From NCBI RefSeq assembly GCF_021155775.2, contig NC_060233.1, positions 3,452,501 through 3,516,500 on the forward strand: a DNA stretch of 64,000 nucleotides. Reading direction: 5' to 3'. The DNA is from Neodiprion pinetum (Eukaryota; Arthropoda; Insecta; Hymenoptera; Diprionidae). Of the stretch, positions 13,250 to 27,309 are shown in pieces (position 1 is the stretch's first letter; every line of letters begins with the position of its first letter). Made by a program: the position numbers and the translations under genes. The notes beneath the pieces are model-generated. The model was not told where the DNA came from and made no database searches. It saw only the letters and a list, made by a program, of their open reading frames with translations.

Positions 13250-13600
13250 AATGTTGCTTCGTATTTGGCGGTCGTCGTCAGTGGCAGACTTGAAAAACAC
13301 TCGTATCAGCGCCGCTGCGTACCGGCAGTACGTCCTCCTCAACGTCTGCCGTGAAACTGAAACAAGAATGTTGGCTGCACGGTTACGCTGGCTTACCGCC
13401 GGCGAACCAACGGCGAGAAAGAGAAGAGAAGAGAAGAGAAGAGAAGAGAAGAGAAGCTGAGGAGGAGCGGCCATGCAGTGACCATGTGACGACGACGCTC
13501 TCTCTCTCTCTCTCCCTCTCTCATTCTAACCTCCCTTCGAGTAAACCGAATGATATTCAAGTGCGCGGCAGATTACGAAGGGCAATGAGGTAAGGAAAGG
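13250..13600. other. GC-rich island, possible promoter
   Basis: Higher GC than its surroundings, with GTCGTCGTCAGTGG initiator-like sequence and GAGAA and CT repeats. Frames on both strands borrow the repeat (for example a signal-peptide-like Leu/Ser run on the minus strand) and are not trusted. Confidence 0.3.
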
Positions 13601-14260
13601 TATCGCAAGGTAGAGAGAAAACAACTGGAATAGCCGATTGATAAAGGGATCAAAATATCGAATTTTCGTAGACACGAAAATCTTGTTGGTAGAAATTTCA
13701 AAATGTAGAAAGTCCAAGCGTAGAAAATTGTAAATTATATAGAAAGTCGAAGTATGACAAAATATGGAACGGTAAAATCGAGAATCCGCATACGATTCTG
13801 CATTATCGACATAGAGGAATTCTGACGACTCTACAATTCAGCATTCTATGGTCTGACCTTTCTATTCTTTACGCATACTCTCCTACTTTCAACGTGTTTC
13901 AAAAAATGTTTAAATCTAGATTACGCTTCTTTAAAAATTCTACACATTGCGATCCTTCGATAGTTTCATCTTTCTATATTTTTACCTCCACCCGTATCTT
14001 GTATGGGTTTTCAACTCATAACGTGTCCACCAAAAAGCGATAAATAGTAGTTCGACAATTCACCGGAATGGCGCTAATAATCAATCAGGGTTGAATCCGA
14101 TTGGCGCTTTCTGAAACTTTTGCTGCCAGCACCGCCATCTTGATTATATTCTATTTCACGGACAATTTCTATATATGGAGATAGTCCTCCTTACCTTTAC
14201 CCTCCGTACGGTAAATGAAGAATATCGCTGCGCCCGAACTTAATACCAACGTGTACGTAC

Positions 14261-14297
14261 GATTGTATGTATGTATGTATGTATGTATGTATGTATG
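14261..14297. repeat. (TATG)n microsatellite
   Basis: About nine TATG units. Other tetra/penta repeats: GAAC at 18579-18597, AAACG at 36705-36740, TACC at 40316-40337, ACTT at 59532-59560. Confidence 0.9.
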
Positions 14298-14796
14298 AAT
14301 GCATCTATGTATAAGTACACAAAAGAGGCGGGGGGGGGGAGGGGGGAGGCCGGTCTATCGCCCAGGTATAAGGCGGAAATTCTTTGGAAGAGCCCTTTAA
14401 ACCTACCAAGGTAGGCTTACCGGTTGCCCCACGAGTCCAAATTTCTTCGAGGAAATTGAGCATGCCGCTTACTAATTCGGCACCCCTTGAAAATCCATGA
14501 GAATCCATTATCATTATTCCTAGCAATTTTACAACCCCGGTGTAATATGATTTATTATCATTATTATTTGTGTAATAGTACCTTTTAATTTTCTTTCGCT
14601 TTGATCGTTCAATCAATTTTTTATTTCAACACGAAGTCTTCTCTTAACGGTTCTTAGATAATTTTTACTGTATAATAATATGTTTCTCATACTACCAATA
14701 TGAATTATTATTATACCCAAGTACATACATAATAATGAAAATGTACCATTTGAAAATTTCAATATCATTCTTACATGTATACGATATATATGTATA

Positions 14797-15191
14797 CCGG
14801 GACAATCTCTTGAAACTTGAAAATCAATCGCGCATGCGCCAAATAATTAAATCCCATTTGTCGGCGAAATCTTCCCGCAGCGATATTCTTGTCCGCGATG
14901 CAGGCTGGCCAACCTACGCAAAATGTGTACGTTTGAATTTTCAAAGAGCGTAAGCGTTAAATTCCGACCGTTCTTTGAAGAATCAACTTTTCGACCCAGT
15001 AACAAATGCTTTCCAAACCTTTCCGAGTCACCGCCTCAATTATTTAAGATTCTAACCTCGAAAATTCGTATCAACCACATCGCCGGCAAAAATAGTTTGA
15101 CAGCTGAAACTTGGGATGGCCAGCCTGCACGAACAACCGATAAATCTCGCGCACGCGCAGTTGATTTATAAGTTTCAAGAGATTGTCCCGG
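14797..15191. mobile_element. Tc1/mariner-like MITE
   Basis: Near-perfect terminal inverted repeats CCGGGACAATCTCTTGAAAC flanked by TA on both sides; subterminal GCGCATGCGC-like motifs. About 395 bp with no transposase frame. The TA target and length suit a non-autonomous Tc1/mariner relative, which is an inference. Confidence 0.7.
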
Positions 15192-15721
15192 TATGTATAT
15201 GTATACAATAAACACGTACTTATTTGATAATAATAAATTTTTTCCCTTCAATTGTTTATTCCTCTGTTTTGTATTCTTTTGAGGATCACTCGCGCGGCCC
15301 GAGCCAATGATAAAAAATAAAATAAAACCATGCTGCATAACTGTTTACACATGTGTGTACGTACGCGATCGAATCGAGGCCATGTGTGTTATAGGAAAGA
15401 AAGGTAGTAGATAGGTAAGATAATTGGTCCACCTGGAGCACAAAACCCTTTGTTTTACAACCGCTTTCATGCATGAGCGCCACCGCCATTTCAATAGAAT
15501 TCCCAGATTGGCTGTCCCAGCCAGGCACACTGCCGTTTCAGTACCTGTAGTTAGGTATAACTTATACAAACGAATGGGAATTATTCGGTTCCTCTCTTCA
15601 ATTCGATAAATTATACGTACAACAAAACTTGCACATGCACACAAATTGTACAGAGGTTTATCCATAACGATTCTCCAAATCAATGCTCCATACGTTTAAA
15701 ATATATGTGTAAAAGCTCGAA

Positions 15722-15990
15722 AAAACGGCCACGAAGCTAAAAGTAATCGATGCGTCGATTAATCGAGTTCAAGCAAATAATCGAACACGACTCGATTGAA
15801 TCAGTAGATTAATCGCTTAATCGGTTGTTTCGTATTTTTTTGAAACGGTGCATTTGAAACCAAAATTTCGCAAATTTCGGTACGTAGTCTTAACGGCGGA
15901 AGAGTTTTTTGATAATTTATAGTTTCATTCGAAAATATTTTTCGATCTCAGGTAAAAATATTCGTTTATATGATAATATTTGATACTTTA
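15722..15990. repeat. ATCGATTA-rich dispersed repeat, copy 1
   Basis: Begins GGCCACGAAGCTAAAAGTAA and is full of ATCGATTAATCGA-type motifs, then GTGCATTTGAAACCAAAATT, GTACGTAGTCTTAACGGCG and TCAGGTAAAAATATTC. Collinear with 19142-19430. Confidence 0.65.
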
Positions 15991-17376
15991 ATCACATAAA
16001 TTTATATTTTTATTTATATTGTATGGCCAAGTTTGAAAAATAATCGATTATTTTTTATCACTCTTGTGTCTCACTTACGAGTGTAAATTTTAGAATCAAC
16101 TTTATATCACAAACTAGAAAAAAAAACAAAAAAAAAAAAAAGAAAGCGAGTCCAAGTCCGTATGACTGCCAAATTTTTACAGATCTCGAAATACCCTGTA
16201 ATTCGGGTTTATTTATACGTACAAACACTTGGCTAATAAATAAATCTGACCGTTCGTACCCACAAAGTATTATTTATTAAATATACGTACAACACGTACG
16301 TGTGTGTGTACATATTATTTACGATGATTGTTAAAAGGATGTGAATACGAAATAAGAATGTTATTCCCACGTTGTACACAACACGTGTACTTTTATGTAT
16401 ACAATATTTCAGCGTGTTATAATCTACAGAAAACATCAAAAAGTATTGTAAAACGTCGGTCATTAGCGGTTATTGAGTTGTTACACGTTCCAATACCTTC
16501 AAATTATATACGCGAATGGATTGTACACACATACGTTAGCCTGAGTTTGTAGGCGAGTGCGTGTTCTCTCATGTATCAATTTTTTTTTTCTTCAATTTTT
16601 CTCACCATTGCATTGCATTGCATTGTATTGCATTGTATTGTACATACACAGATACGCTGTGTTTATATTTGTATAAGCAATAATAGATCAAATATAGTAA
16701 GTGTGTATATCGTACACACATTATATATATTGTATTATGTGTACGGGATAGGTGTGGAGAAAAGTAACGAATCATATACCTAGCGAGCGAACGAGATAAG
16801 TGACAGAGAAAATGGGATAGCATAGATGAAAGTATGTATACACGGTTTATTTTACACACACGTGTGTAAGAGAGCGTTGCTTTGATCTCGCCGCCGCACG
16901 CGATCTCGGCTCCGACACACATCGAAACACATACTTGGGTAGGTAGGTACCTACCATCAGAGAGACATGCACACCTACCTATAAAGCCGCATCACCCACC
17001 ACCACCCACACACACGGTTGTCCCGTAACCGTCAATTTAATATCCCTCTCCGTATGATAAACATCGGACAACTTTGCCATATTATACGCAAGAGACATGC
17101 ATACGTATAGGAAAACGTACATGAGTAACGTAAAAGTTGTCTGTAATTTTCATTTCAAATATCATACACGAAGGTGTATTATACACGTACACATATACAT
17201 ATAAATATATATGTATGTATAAATATATATTTTAGATATAATTTAACATCGCATAGCGTGTATATAATATAATATCGCGCGTTAATGCTTCAATTATACG
17301 AGCTCTTTGCTTGTTTGTATCCAAAACTTTGATCCTTTCCGACGTCGGAGATAATTTAATGCGATATTATAAATGT

Positions 17377-17421
17377 CTTCTTCTTCTTCTTCTTCTTCTT
17401 CTTCTTCTTCTTCTTCTTCTT
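17377..17421. repeat. (TTC)15 microsatellite
   Basis: Uninterrupted TTC run; a shorter one is at about 1472-1498. Confidence 0.95.
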
Positions 17422-17988
17422 CGAGGGATATATTGTATCGTTTATTAATTCATCCGATGGATTTCTATCCGGTGTGTGAAGTGGAAAATGTGCGAGTACA
17501 AATTACCGCACGGGCTAAGATATAAATAATACGAGGAAAAGGTTTTATAATTAGAACATTAAAAATACTGAAACTCTTGTGTCTCCGCGACGGTTTAAAT
17601 GTATTTTGCTATTCATTTTACTCGTTGGTCAGATCCCCACAAATCCTCTTATCTATTACCCAACTCTTGATTCAGACTAAGGTTCGTATAATTAATCCCT
17701 AACAATTCGACACTAAACGTTTGGCAAAATGTTGATAATTTTCTGTAATACTCAAGAGTTTGGACATAATTGCAATATAATGAATACTTGCAGTTTGATC
17801 GATAAATCAGAAACCAGCTGCGGTTTAACGAAGTTCTATAAAAAAAATGGATTGACGGTTAGAAAAAAATGAAAATTGAATAATGGGTACGTAAACATGT
17901 GAAAAAAAAAAGATAAGCCTGATAAATTTTTGTCATTCTAAATTGCCTGTGAGCCTAGATATCATTGTATTATCAGTATTACTGCAAT

Positions 17989-18035
17989 AATATATCGTGT
18001 AACAAAGAGCGTCAGTTCGCAGTTAAGAGTCGTAG
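17989..18035 (+). promoter_or_regulatory. Promoter-like start with short leader and donor
   Basis: AATATATC (about 17989) lies roughly 24 nt before an initiator-like TCAGTT at 18012, and the following leader ends at TCGTAG then GTGAGC. This is the order of an insect core promoter, short untranslated exon and donor. No coding exon could be attached to it. Confidence 0.25.
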
Positions 18036-18178
18036 GTGAGCCGTAGACGAATATTGCAAATATGCGAGGCGAAAAGATCGTTGCATCCTTGTTGCAGACG
18101 ATTCTTTATATAACAAGAGTGTGTTACGCGTTTTTCCACGAAGCACGAAATTGAGGTTAGGATCGCGTAATGTCAGAT

Positions 18179-18284
18179 TCGTTAGTGACAGCGCATGCGC
18201 GCAGTACAGAAAAGAGTACTTTCAACTCCTATGACTTAAAAGTAGTCTTTTTAGTACACCGCGCATGCGCATTCGCAGACTAAC
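18179..18284. repeat. Short inverted repeat carrying GCGCATGCGC in both arms
   Basis: Arms of about 42 bp run from GTTAGTGACAGCGCATGCGC to the inverse near GCGCATGCGCATTCGCAGAC and TAAC. Probably a small MITE; GCGCATGCGC also fits the NRF-1/Ewg binding palindrome. Confidence 0.55.
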
Positions 18285-19141
18285 TCTACCGTCATAGAAA
18301 CGAATATTTGGCGTACGTAAAAACAAGCTTGAAAAAACGCGTGAAACATTCTCGCGTTTTATAAACTACTTTTTCACCTTGGTGACAATTGGTCGTATAA
18401 TGTCGCATCGGTAGATCGCAGATACCAAGAGTCTGGATTCAAACGCGTTAACGCTTTGCGAATGGTATTATAGTGAAGCACCTAAAGGAGAGCGCGAGAC
18501 GCTGCGGCGACGGTGACTGACGATGCCGATTGGCAAGAGAAGAGAAGAGAGGGAAGGAGAGTGTGGCGATGCGGGAAAACGAACGAACGAACGAACGGGG
18601 GAAGGAGAGACGTTAAAACGAGTGAGCGAAGGAAGGAAGAAAGGGAGAGGGAGAGAGAAAGAGAGAGAGTGGTGTATGAACGAGTGAGAGCGAGGACACA
18701 CAACCACCAGCAAACGAACTTCAAAGGACTCTTTGATGGTTCCCGCCGCCTGCTGCCATCCCGAGATCTTGATAAGCCGGCATTATAAGTCCGTTGTATC
18801 GTATCGCGGCAAACCAGTTTTCCTTCGACTTTATTGTAATTAAATACATACGTCGGGTCAGCGATGCCGCGTGAATATCATCCGCGACGCCATTTCTACA
18901 TTTACCTTGCAGAAAGAATTCTCAAATTTCATTATCCTCTTCTTCTCAACTCTTTCTTTTATCTTGAAACTAACCCGGTATCGCGAACAGATTTTTCTCA
19001 TTCTTCTGTTGTAACCTGAGTTTGAAAATAGTTAGACCAAGGTCCGATGGACAAGTTAGACATATATGTGTATGAGATACTCTCTCTAAACAACCAACCT
19101 TCTATGGCCGATGCCAACCGGCGTCAGTTGGTAATGTTTAG

Positions 19142-19430
19142 CAATGGACACTAAGCTAAAAATAATCGATCTATCGATTAATCGAGTCTAAAAACTATAA
19201 TCGACCACGACTCGATCGAAGCAGTTAAAATTAACCTATTAATCACTCTCATTTCTATCAATCAATCTCATTTTTTGCAAACGATGCATTTGAAACGAAA
19301 ATTTCATAAATTTCCGTACGTAGTCTTAATAGCGAAAAAGTTTTTTCATAGTTTGGAGTTTTGTTCGAAATATTTTTCAATTTCAGGTAAAAATATTTAT
19401 TCATCTTATTCAATAATCTTTTTATTTTTT
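19142..19430. repeat. ATCGATTA-rich dispersed repeat, copy 2
   Basis: Aligns with copy 1 from GGACACTAAGCTAAAAATAA to TTTCAGGTAAAAATATTTAT with frequent substitutions. No ORF. Confidence 0.65.
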
Positions 19431-20120
19431 GTCATTCTTAGTAATGGGACGCGCAATATAAAGAAATGTAAACGCCTATTATTCATTAATAAATATTATT
19501 CGTTGTGATACGAACCCCAGTGTGATTTTATTTCGGCCAGACGGGCGATTAAGCTCTTAAAAATACCACACTTCAACGGTCATCTCGCATGGCTTCATCG
19601 TACATCGCGATTGATGGTTTTTTTTTTCCTCTTTCATTTATGCCGTCGCACGTCGCGATGCACAGGGTATGCATGTACGTACCATTGTATAAGGTAATTA
19701 GCTTAAAGACTACTCGGCATCACTCCCCTCTTCGACTCTCGTATCCACCTCACTGCACAAAACGAGACCCCGTTCAATTTGCAGGATATCCGATCGAATC
19801 ATTGTATGTACCTACATAATATAACCTGCAACACCGCCGCAAGAATTACGCAAATTTTACCGAGGGTGCGACCCTCCGACAACCGCATTTGATTATTACA
19901 ACCGCGGGTAATAAATCCTTGTAAAAAAGTAGATAAGATCAATTTCCCGATAACCGACATTTTATAAACAAACCCCTGCGATTAATTCGATCACCAATTC
20001 AATGAATTTATAGTCTCATTGTCAATCTCACTCACGCTCGGTCGGTAACAGTGATGCAGAATGCATACATGCAGAGTGAATTCCTATCGACTTTACCTTC
20101 CGTTGTCTGGTCAAATTTAA

Positions 20121-20358
20121 AGCGCACACCAGTTACAATCCGAGAGCGGTTGTTTCCCAGGGTGACCAACCATCATAAACGACAGTTCACTACCGCGAGA
20201 TGTATAACCTATAAAATTTTTAAACCTTTGAGGACAACTATCAACGACCTCTGTCAAAATTTTTGAGGTTACAATACATCGCGGCAAACTGACGTTCAAA
20301 CTTACGACGGTTGGTCACCCTGGCAAACAACTGCTCTCGGATTGTTAGGGCGTGCGCA
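20121..20358. mobile_element. Hairpin MITE with TTAA target site (piggyBac-like)
   Basis: The element is flanked by TTAA on both sides (20117-20120 and 20359-20362). Arms of about 50 bp pair AGCGCACACCAGTTACAATC with the inverse near GATTGTTAGGGCGTGCGCA, and GGGTGACCAACC with GGTTGGTCACCC. No transposase frame. Confidence 0.7.
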
Positions 20359-20399
20359 TTAACCCGTTCAATCACATACTTTTCCCCTCAATATTTTGG

Positions 20400-21806
20400 C
20401 TTGAATTTTGTAACTCGGTGAATTTCAGGGGTCGCTGATGACGAATCTGAAGTTTGAATACGATAATTTCTAAATTCAAGATGTCGGATTCAATATGGCG
20501 GATGTAAAATAATAAAAAAAAAAAAAAAAAGTAAAATTCGATGCTTTTACCGTATGAAGTAACAAAGATAATTTGAAGTTGTAAATAAACCGTGATAAAA
20601 AGCTGGGAGGTCGAAATTTTTCAGATGGGACGCTGAACTTCCCACTGTGGCTAAAACGGATTAGATTTTAGCCTACGATAGAACGTGCTGTTGTTAGAAA
20701 TTCACGCTGTACCAAACGTCGTTCTACAAAGTCCAATTATATGGTGTATCCTCTGTACCGTTGCTATAACGTATGTATCAACTACGTCGTACACTGTATA
20801 CCCATGCATATACTCACTACGTATAATAAGGTGCATCATTGAGGATAGATTGTAACAAGCAACGGAAAGAGAGGAGAAAAGAAAAGTTTCCGCTTCGATG
20901 AGAGGATCCTGATCCTGGTAATGATCAGAATCCTACGGACGGGAGGACGCGACTCTATGTACCGAGGCACTCATGTGTATATAATACACATCGTACATAT
21001 ACATGTGCACATAAGCGCCGGAAAACCCTGCAGGACACAGATCATCGGCGTCCCGGCGTGAACAATAGAATAAGGCAAATGTCGGGACCGCGTGCGACAG
21101 CAGCTGACGATGAAGGTGGTGGTCACTCGGTCGTCTCAAAGAGTGTGTGCAACAGCCGTTCACAAAATTTCTTTCATCTTTGCCGCCCCTTTAGTCGCGC
21201 ACTTCCCGCACCGGTATTTGAAAAGAGAGATGCAAAAGAGAGAAAAGAAAAAAAAAAAAAAAAAAAGAAACAATATCTGCGCTTTTCTTCTTTCTTTGAT
21301 TCTTTTCGTTTCTTTTTTTTTTTCGACAAATATTTTTTGGTAATTTTTACCGCAGGACACGTTGCAAAAAAATATAATTATACACGAAACTTTAATTATA
21401 CGTTGTATAGAATTTATTCGAATGTGTTCGAATATAATACATGTATACGTATATACAATCCGTGTAATAATGCAAATAAAAAAAATTTGTTAATAAACGT
21501 CATTCAAATGCGGAACTGAAGTTTGTTTCAATTGTTACAAAATTTAGTTTAATTCTTGCAAAAATTATTGTAAAAAAGTCGTCAAGAATTATTCAAGGAC
21601 TACTGACGTTCGATAACGAAGCCAATCAAAGTTTTAATAAATAACGCCGTTTGTAAATTTTAGTTCTATCCTGTTGTATTTTTCAGATTAAATTTTGTAT
21701 AAAGTTATTTTCTAATTTTAGTCGCCAGTCCGCGTACAGATGCATACGTGCATCTCTGTGAAATACATCACCTTGGTACTGTATTGTTACGATGTAACCT
21801 GCTCAA

Positions 21807-21838
<32 letters not shown>

Positions 21839-24800
21839 TGTATATACAAATATAAGAGAGTAAAGATCAGAGAGTACGAAATGCGACACGCCAAAGCGGC
21901 GTCTTTGACTTTGTGAAACTGCCCTCTCTTTATAAACTCCCGAAGAGAGCTTAGCCGAGAAGGTTCGCGCATCACTGGGACGATTACGCCTCGATGCGTC
22001 TTTCCTTCCTTGTTTCCTCAACTTTTCCCCTTTCTTTCGATCCTTCTTCTTCTTCTTCTTTCCTACCCCACCACCCTTCAGTACACAGAACCTTAATGCC
22101 TCACGGCGAACGGTCGATCTCATACCTCGCGTCCTTTTTAAACACATCGAAAACGCCGAACGTAAATACATGTAATAACAACGGTTTCCCACGGATCGGC
22201 AGAAGAACAATTTTAGAATTTAAAAACTCGTGACCATTAATTGGCAAGTACTAGAATTACAGGCTAAAGCTTATATTCCATACGTTTATCCATTTCGTTC
22301 TATGTTATAAAGGTACGGATCAGGGAAGAATTAATCACACGTATTATTATTACGTTCATTTCGATTCAAACAAAGGACAGCTTGGCTTCAATCGCAAGGA
22401 AAAACAGGAACATAAACGTGAGGAATATATGACATACAAGTTATGGCTCGTTTTTGTTTCTGTGTCTAACTGTTGGGGCTATGTAATAAAAGATTACTCC
22501 GTCGGTATTGAAGATGACAGTATTTCCATCATTCTAGCTACACCAACACGGCTTATTCTATTGAGAAGACTCGTTTTCTACAAATTGACCGCAACACCTT
22601 TTCTTCTCCCGTCATATTTGTATATTAGCATTGTTGAAAATTTAATTTTATCTCTTTTAGCGTTTTCGTGAAAACATTGGAGAGGGATAAAAAAAAAAAA
22701 ATTAACATTGTGAGCATATGTTTATAATTTAAGTAATATATTTTCAATTTTTGTATATTTTTTAAATGTATCTTCGTAGCTTGTAAATATACTAGCAAAA
22801 ATTTTACTTCGACCATAAATAAAGTATCGACTATTGGCCAACCGGCTTGCTGTTATTTTACCTTTCGTCTCTATTCTGTTCTTTCACAGTGCATGTTATA
22901 AATTTACCATTTAAAGATAGAGTGAAAACTTGTGACTATATAATCGAATGAATACCGGAGTGAGCGTTGAGAGCAAAATCGCGTACACACAACTGAATCA
23001 TCGTGAATTCCCAATTCTGCTTACATATATGTGGGTAGAGCGATACGAACGGCAAACGGCTGGTTGGTAAGTTGAAACCTAAAGTTATTTCGCTCGCGGT
23101 TCTCTCGGATCGATTTCATTCGCGTTCGCGAGACTGAGTGAGGTTAATATTATATATACGATGTGGTGAAAAGAAACTTGGGCTTTTTTTTTTTTAAACC
23201 AACACTGCGGAGACGAGGTGAAAAATTATAACTGTAAAGTACAGGAAAAACCGGCTACGTAGAAAAACTGAGAGGAAAAAACATATCGCGTGAAAAATGA
23301 TAAGAATAAGAATAAGAAAAAAAAAAAAAAAGACAGGAACCTGATCACGGTGTCTATTAAAATATCCGTAAAAAATTCAAGGATATTTTCAGGACATTTT
23401 CATTCAACGAAAAAACGCGATTCGAGACTGGAATCCACTTTTTAAAAACAGTTACTCGTCGAAGACAAATAAATATATCATTTCGCAGCAAATCTTAAAA
23501 ATAGAATATTTCCAGTACATTTTAAGGACAAGTAAAATTCAAGGGACATTCCCAGGACCTCAAGGATCTCAAGGACCACTGAACACATGATATTAAAACT
23601 CATTGTCAGTGATATGACCCCTATTTAGAAAAATGAAAAGGGCGAGGTGAGTGAATAAAAAGAAATATTGTAACTCTGATTTTGTTGAAAATTTTCTTAT
23701 TTCCCTCCCGAACGATGCGTTATTATTATTATTATTTGTTTATTTATTTTAATTAAAAATTCAATTAGTTGACGTGTATAATATCCTATGTATTTAAGCT
23801 TTCCACGTATCGCGAAAGAATTGTTTGTTTTTCTTTTTCTCTGCTTTTCTTCGCTAAATTGAACAATATTACACACTCGCAGCCCGGTATAAATTTATTG
23901 CTGCCGCAAGAATTTATTTTCATCCGTTTATCTTTCACTTGGGAAAAGAAAAAAGATTTACAAGAAAAAAAAAAAGAGAGAGAGAGAACAGTGGTCGTTA
24001 TTTATCTATTTCTCTTGTGCCTCCACGCATTGAGAGTTTTTTTTTCCTTCATTTTTGTATCTTTCTCTATTTAAAATCGTTGTTCTTTTTTTCGTACCTT
24101 CTTTTCGCTATAATGAACGTCACGATCGATTGAATGGTTTACAGTAAAAGACTAGAATAGTAATATCGACGTGGTGTACATGGATATATGCAGTATATAA
24201 ATAGAAATACGTTGGCACATGGTACAATGTATGTACAATACATTGTAACAGCGCATATATATATATATATAAAAAGTAAAAAGACGACGATAGCTTAACG
24301 AATCTTGATATTACCGCAGGAAATTTTTCTTCAACTTTATCACGTATAGTGAAAGAATTGTGGGGAGGGAGAAAATAAAGAATTAGGTAGGGAAGTGTGA
24401 AAAAAATTTACATCCGAGACGAAGTTTTCATTGTTACACGCACATCGACAATAAATTGATGGAAAAAGAAGAAAAAAAAAATTTAATAACTCGTGAAAAT
24501 TTCGGTTATAAACCTGTATAAAGGTACATATGTACATATATACATTATAGCCATGCGAGAATATAACATTTACCAAACAAATCGTGCAACGCCGCTATTA
24601 CACGTGCCACGAATTACATATATACATACCTACATAGGTATAGTATTATGTATAGGACCCGGATTAATATGTAAATAAATATTTTTTTTATCAATACCAT
24701 TTTCATTCCTTTATTAATTTACTACATAAAAGTATGATGTTTGTTGTAGCCAGAAAATGCAGTATCTAATTTTCGTATTTTACTATTTAAAAGTACATAT

Positions 24801-26600
24801 CATTTTGTAGATTTTAATACATATTTATCCGGTATTATCGCTAATTACGTATTATATCCTCGTGTACACAGGTACTATATATACCTGTTACTTATGAAAC
24901 GTTCATTTTTCACGGACGTTTATCGCCACGCGTAAGTATAATTTATTATACATGCCGCTTGTCCGTCATCGCGACTGTAATCGCGTTTAAATACGTAAGC
25001 AATATAAACGATAACTGGTCGTATCGAATGATACGCACGTGCATCGCGTATTTATACACCATATCTTGGCATATGATTTAAGTGGATATATAATTGGGTA
25101 TGATGCAAAAGAATATTAAAGAGAGATTCGCGGTAAGAACGAAAAAAGAATTTACGAATTGTAGATTATAATTTTTTTTTTTCATTTCGTTTTCATTAAT
25201 TCTGTACATTTGTAATTATTCGAAAAGTTAATTTTTTTTAGTTTGTTTTTTTTTTTTTTTTTTTTCTTGGGGCACGGGCGAAACGCACGACGTTGTATCC
25301 GATAATGTATATGTACTCAAGTAGTGTGAGTGAAATATAAATTTGTGCACGAATTTGCGCACCATTATTATACTCATCCGTAACGAATCTCTCTCTTAAC
25401 CCCCACCGGCGTCTTTTTCTACCGTGTCGCCGGGCGTCGATGCGCGTCAAATTTAGTAATTCACGCTGAATTTAGAAAAGTCCGATCTCTATTATATACG
25501 TCGCGTCATTCCCTCTTCCCCTCGGGCCTAAACACCCCCCTCCCCCAGACAAGGTTCCGCACAAAGAATGAGCGGTAGCACGAGAGAGAAGGAGCAAAAA
25601 AAAAAAAAAATAAAAGAGAGGTTGAAAAGTGAAAAATAAAAATAAAATGAAAAATAAGAGTAGCAGATGTGAAAAGAAGAAGAAGAAGAGAGATAGATAT
25701 CCGGCCGCGGAGGTTAAGGAACAACAACACAACCGACGCCGACGACGACGACGACGACCTACAACGGCATGAAGGAAGGAACCGCTGTCGGCAAATTATC
25801 ACCGTACCTCTGTATTATACGAACATTCACATGTGCCACACACAGGCGAACGAACGATGCGTTCAAAAATTCAAGTACAACACGGTGTAACGTATAAGCT
25901 TGCGTGTGTGAATGAGAAGAAAAAAAAAAAAAAAAAAAACAAAGAAATCTGTGGAGAATTATGGGTAAACGAGTAAACGATTAAACAACAAACAGATAGA
26001 CTATATATTAATTATATTTAACGAATAAATGTAGAAATGAACATCGCATTAGTATTCGTTACGTGTAACAAGCGAGATAGCAAGTAAAATAGAGTTGACG
26101 ACACTTGTTACAGAGGAAAAAGAAAAGGACAGATGCAAAATACAAAGACAGATCAATGGAAAATTAAAGTGAATACGGAGAGACGGCGGCGGAGCAGTTT
26201 GGAACATAAAAGATTCAACGATCTCGTGTAATTTAAATTTCTAAATTATATGTGTTGGGATTGTCACTTTGCAATGCGCCATCTGGCGGACAAAATAAGC
26301 AAGCTAATGGAATAAGACCGACAGATGACCGTTGATCATATTTTTTCGCGTGCGGATGTTAGAACGGGTATATTATTGATTACGTTTCATTAATTCTTGT
26401 GATACGAGTAATTTGAAAGGGTAAAAATTACGATTTGCATCTATTAAAATTAAAAACTTAGGTTTACGCGGTGATAAAATGGCGCCTAGAACGTGGCTCT
26501 GACGTCATGGACACATTTTCCAATATTTCACAATACAGGGTTACATCGTACGACCGGATAATAGGGAAAACTTTTATGCGCCCGATTTCGTTGGTATTAT
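20400..26600. other. Non-coding, AT-rich
   Basis: One CCATATTGG-type module at 20425-20510, AT microsatellites and poly-A/T. No coding exon seen; a CTCF-like motif is at 26277. Confidence 0.55.
26277..26290 (-). promoter_or_regulatory. CTCF-like motif
   Basis: On the minus strand the site reads CCGCCAGATGGCGC, which contains AGATGGCGC, close to the insect CTCF core (AGGTGGCGC / AGATGGCGC). Binding is not shown. Confidence 0.3.
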
Positions 26601-26649
26601 ACACCGTACATTATATAAAGCATGTGATACACGTTAGATACGCTTACTG

Positions 26650-27300
26650 AATGCTAAAACGTGCAGGATATCGGAAGGGCGCGTAAGCGCGAAAGAGAGA
26701 CACGCGGATAGAGGGAAAGAGGGAGGTTAACTGTTCGAAGGGGGAGAAGTCCGCGGGCCAGATTGCGAAGAGCACTTAGCCTTTGCGAGCACTTGGCCTT
26801 CGGCGGGGTACGAAGGGGGTATGAAGTCCGGGGGGGGGGGGGGGGGGGGAGGTGGCTGTGCTCGAGAAGGAAGAGCGGGGGCACTTTGAATCGGCGAGCG
26901 TCGGGTGCTCGCTGCTCGGTTGATAATGCAGGTACAATACGAATCAAAGCAATAGTCACTTACGCAGGACACTCCTGAACAATAGAGACAATTATTGTAC
27001 ATGCAGCGCGCGGGGCGCGCACACAATGCATCAAACGGACGGCGAAACTGGCGATGATCAACCCGAGGGATATATGTACGTAGGTATGGGAGTAGTCGGC
27101 GGAATTGAAGGGGAGAAACTCACCCCCGTTGCTCCCATACCCGGGCCATTCGGTTTGTCGTGCCGCCGCCGCCGCCGCTCTCGGCTCTCTCTTGCGTTTT
27201 GCCGTCTGTTTGTCTGTCTGTCTTTCCTGAACGGATCAAAACAGAATTCGCGGTCTCCTTTTGTTTGCGGCATTTTTACGAGTGCCCTTCTGTTACAACG
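26650..27300. other. GC-rich island with poly-G
   Basis: CG-rich stretch with a 20-nt G run and CCGCCGCCGCCGC. Open frames on both strands are compositional. Might be a promoter or CpG island. Confidence 0.35.
26830..26849. repeat. Poly-G tract, 20 nt
   Basis: Uninterrupted G run on the plus strand in a GC-rich island. Similar tracts: 28125-28144 (20 G), 62433-62454 (22 C), 5321-5332 and 34916-34927. Confidence 0.95.
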
Positions 27301-27309
27301 TGGTGAGGC

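Noticed and set aside
13247..13474. Minus-strand frame beginning like a signal peptide (MAAPPQLLFSSLLFSSLLFL)
   Set aside because: The hydrophobic run is the translation of a GAGAA repeat; the rest has no support.
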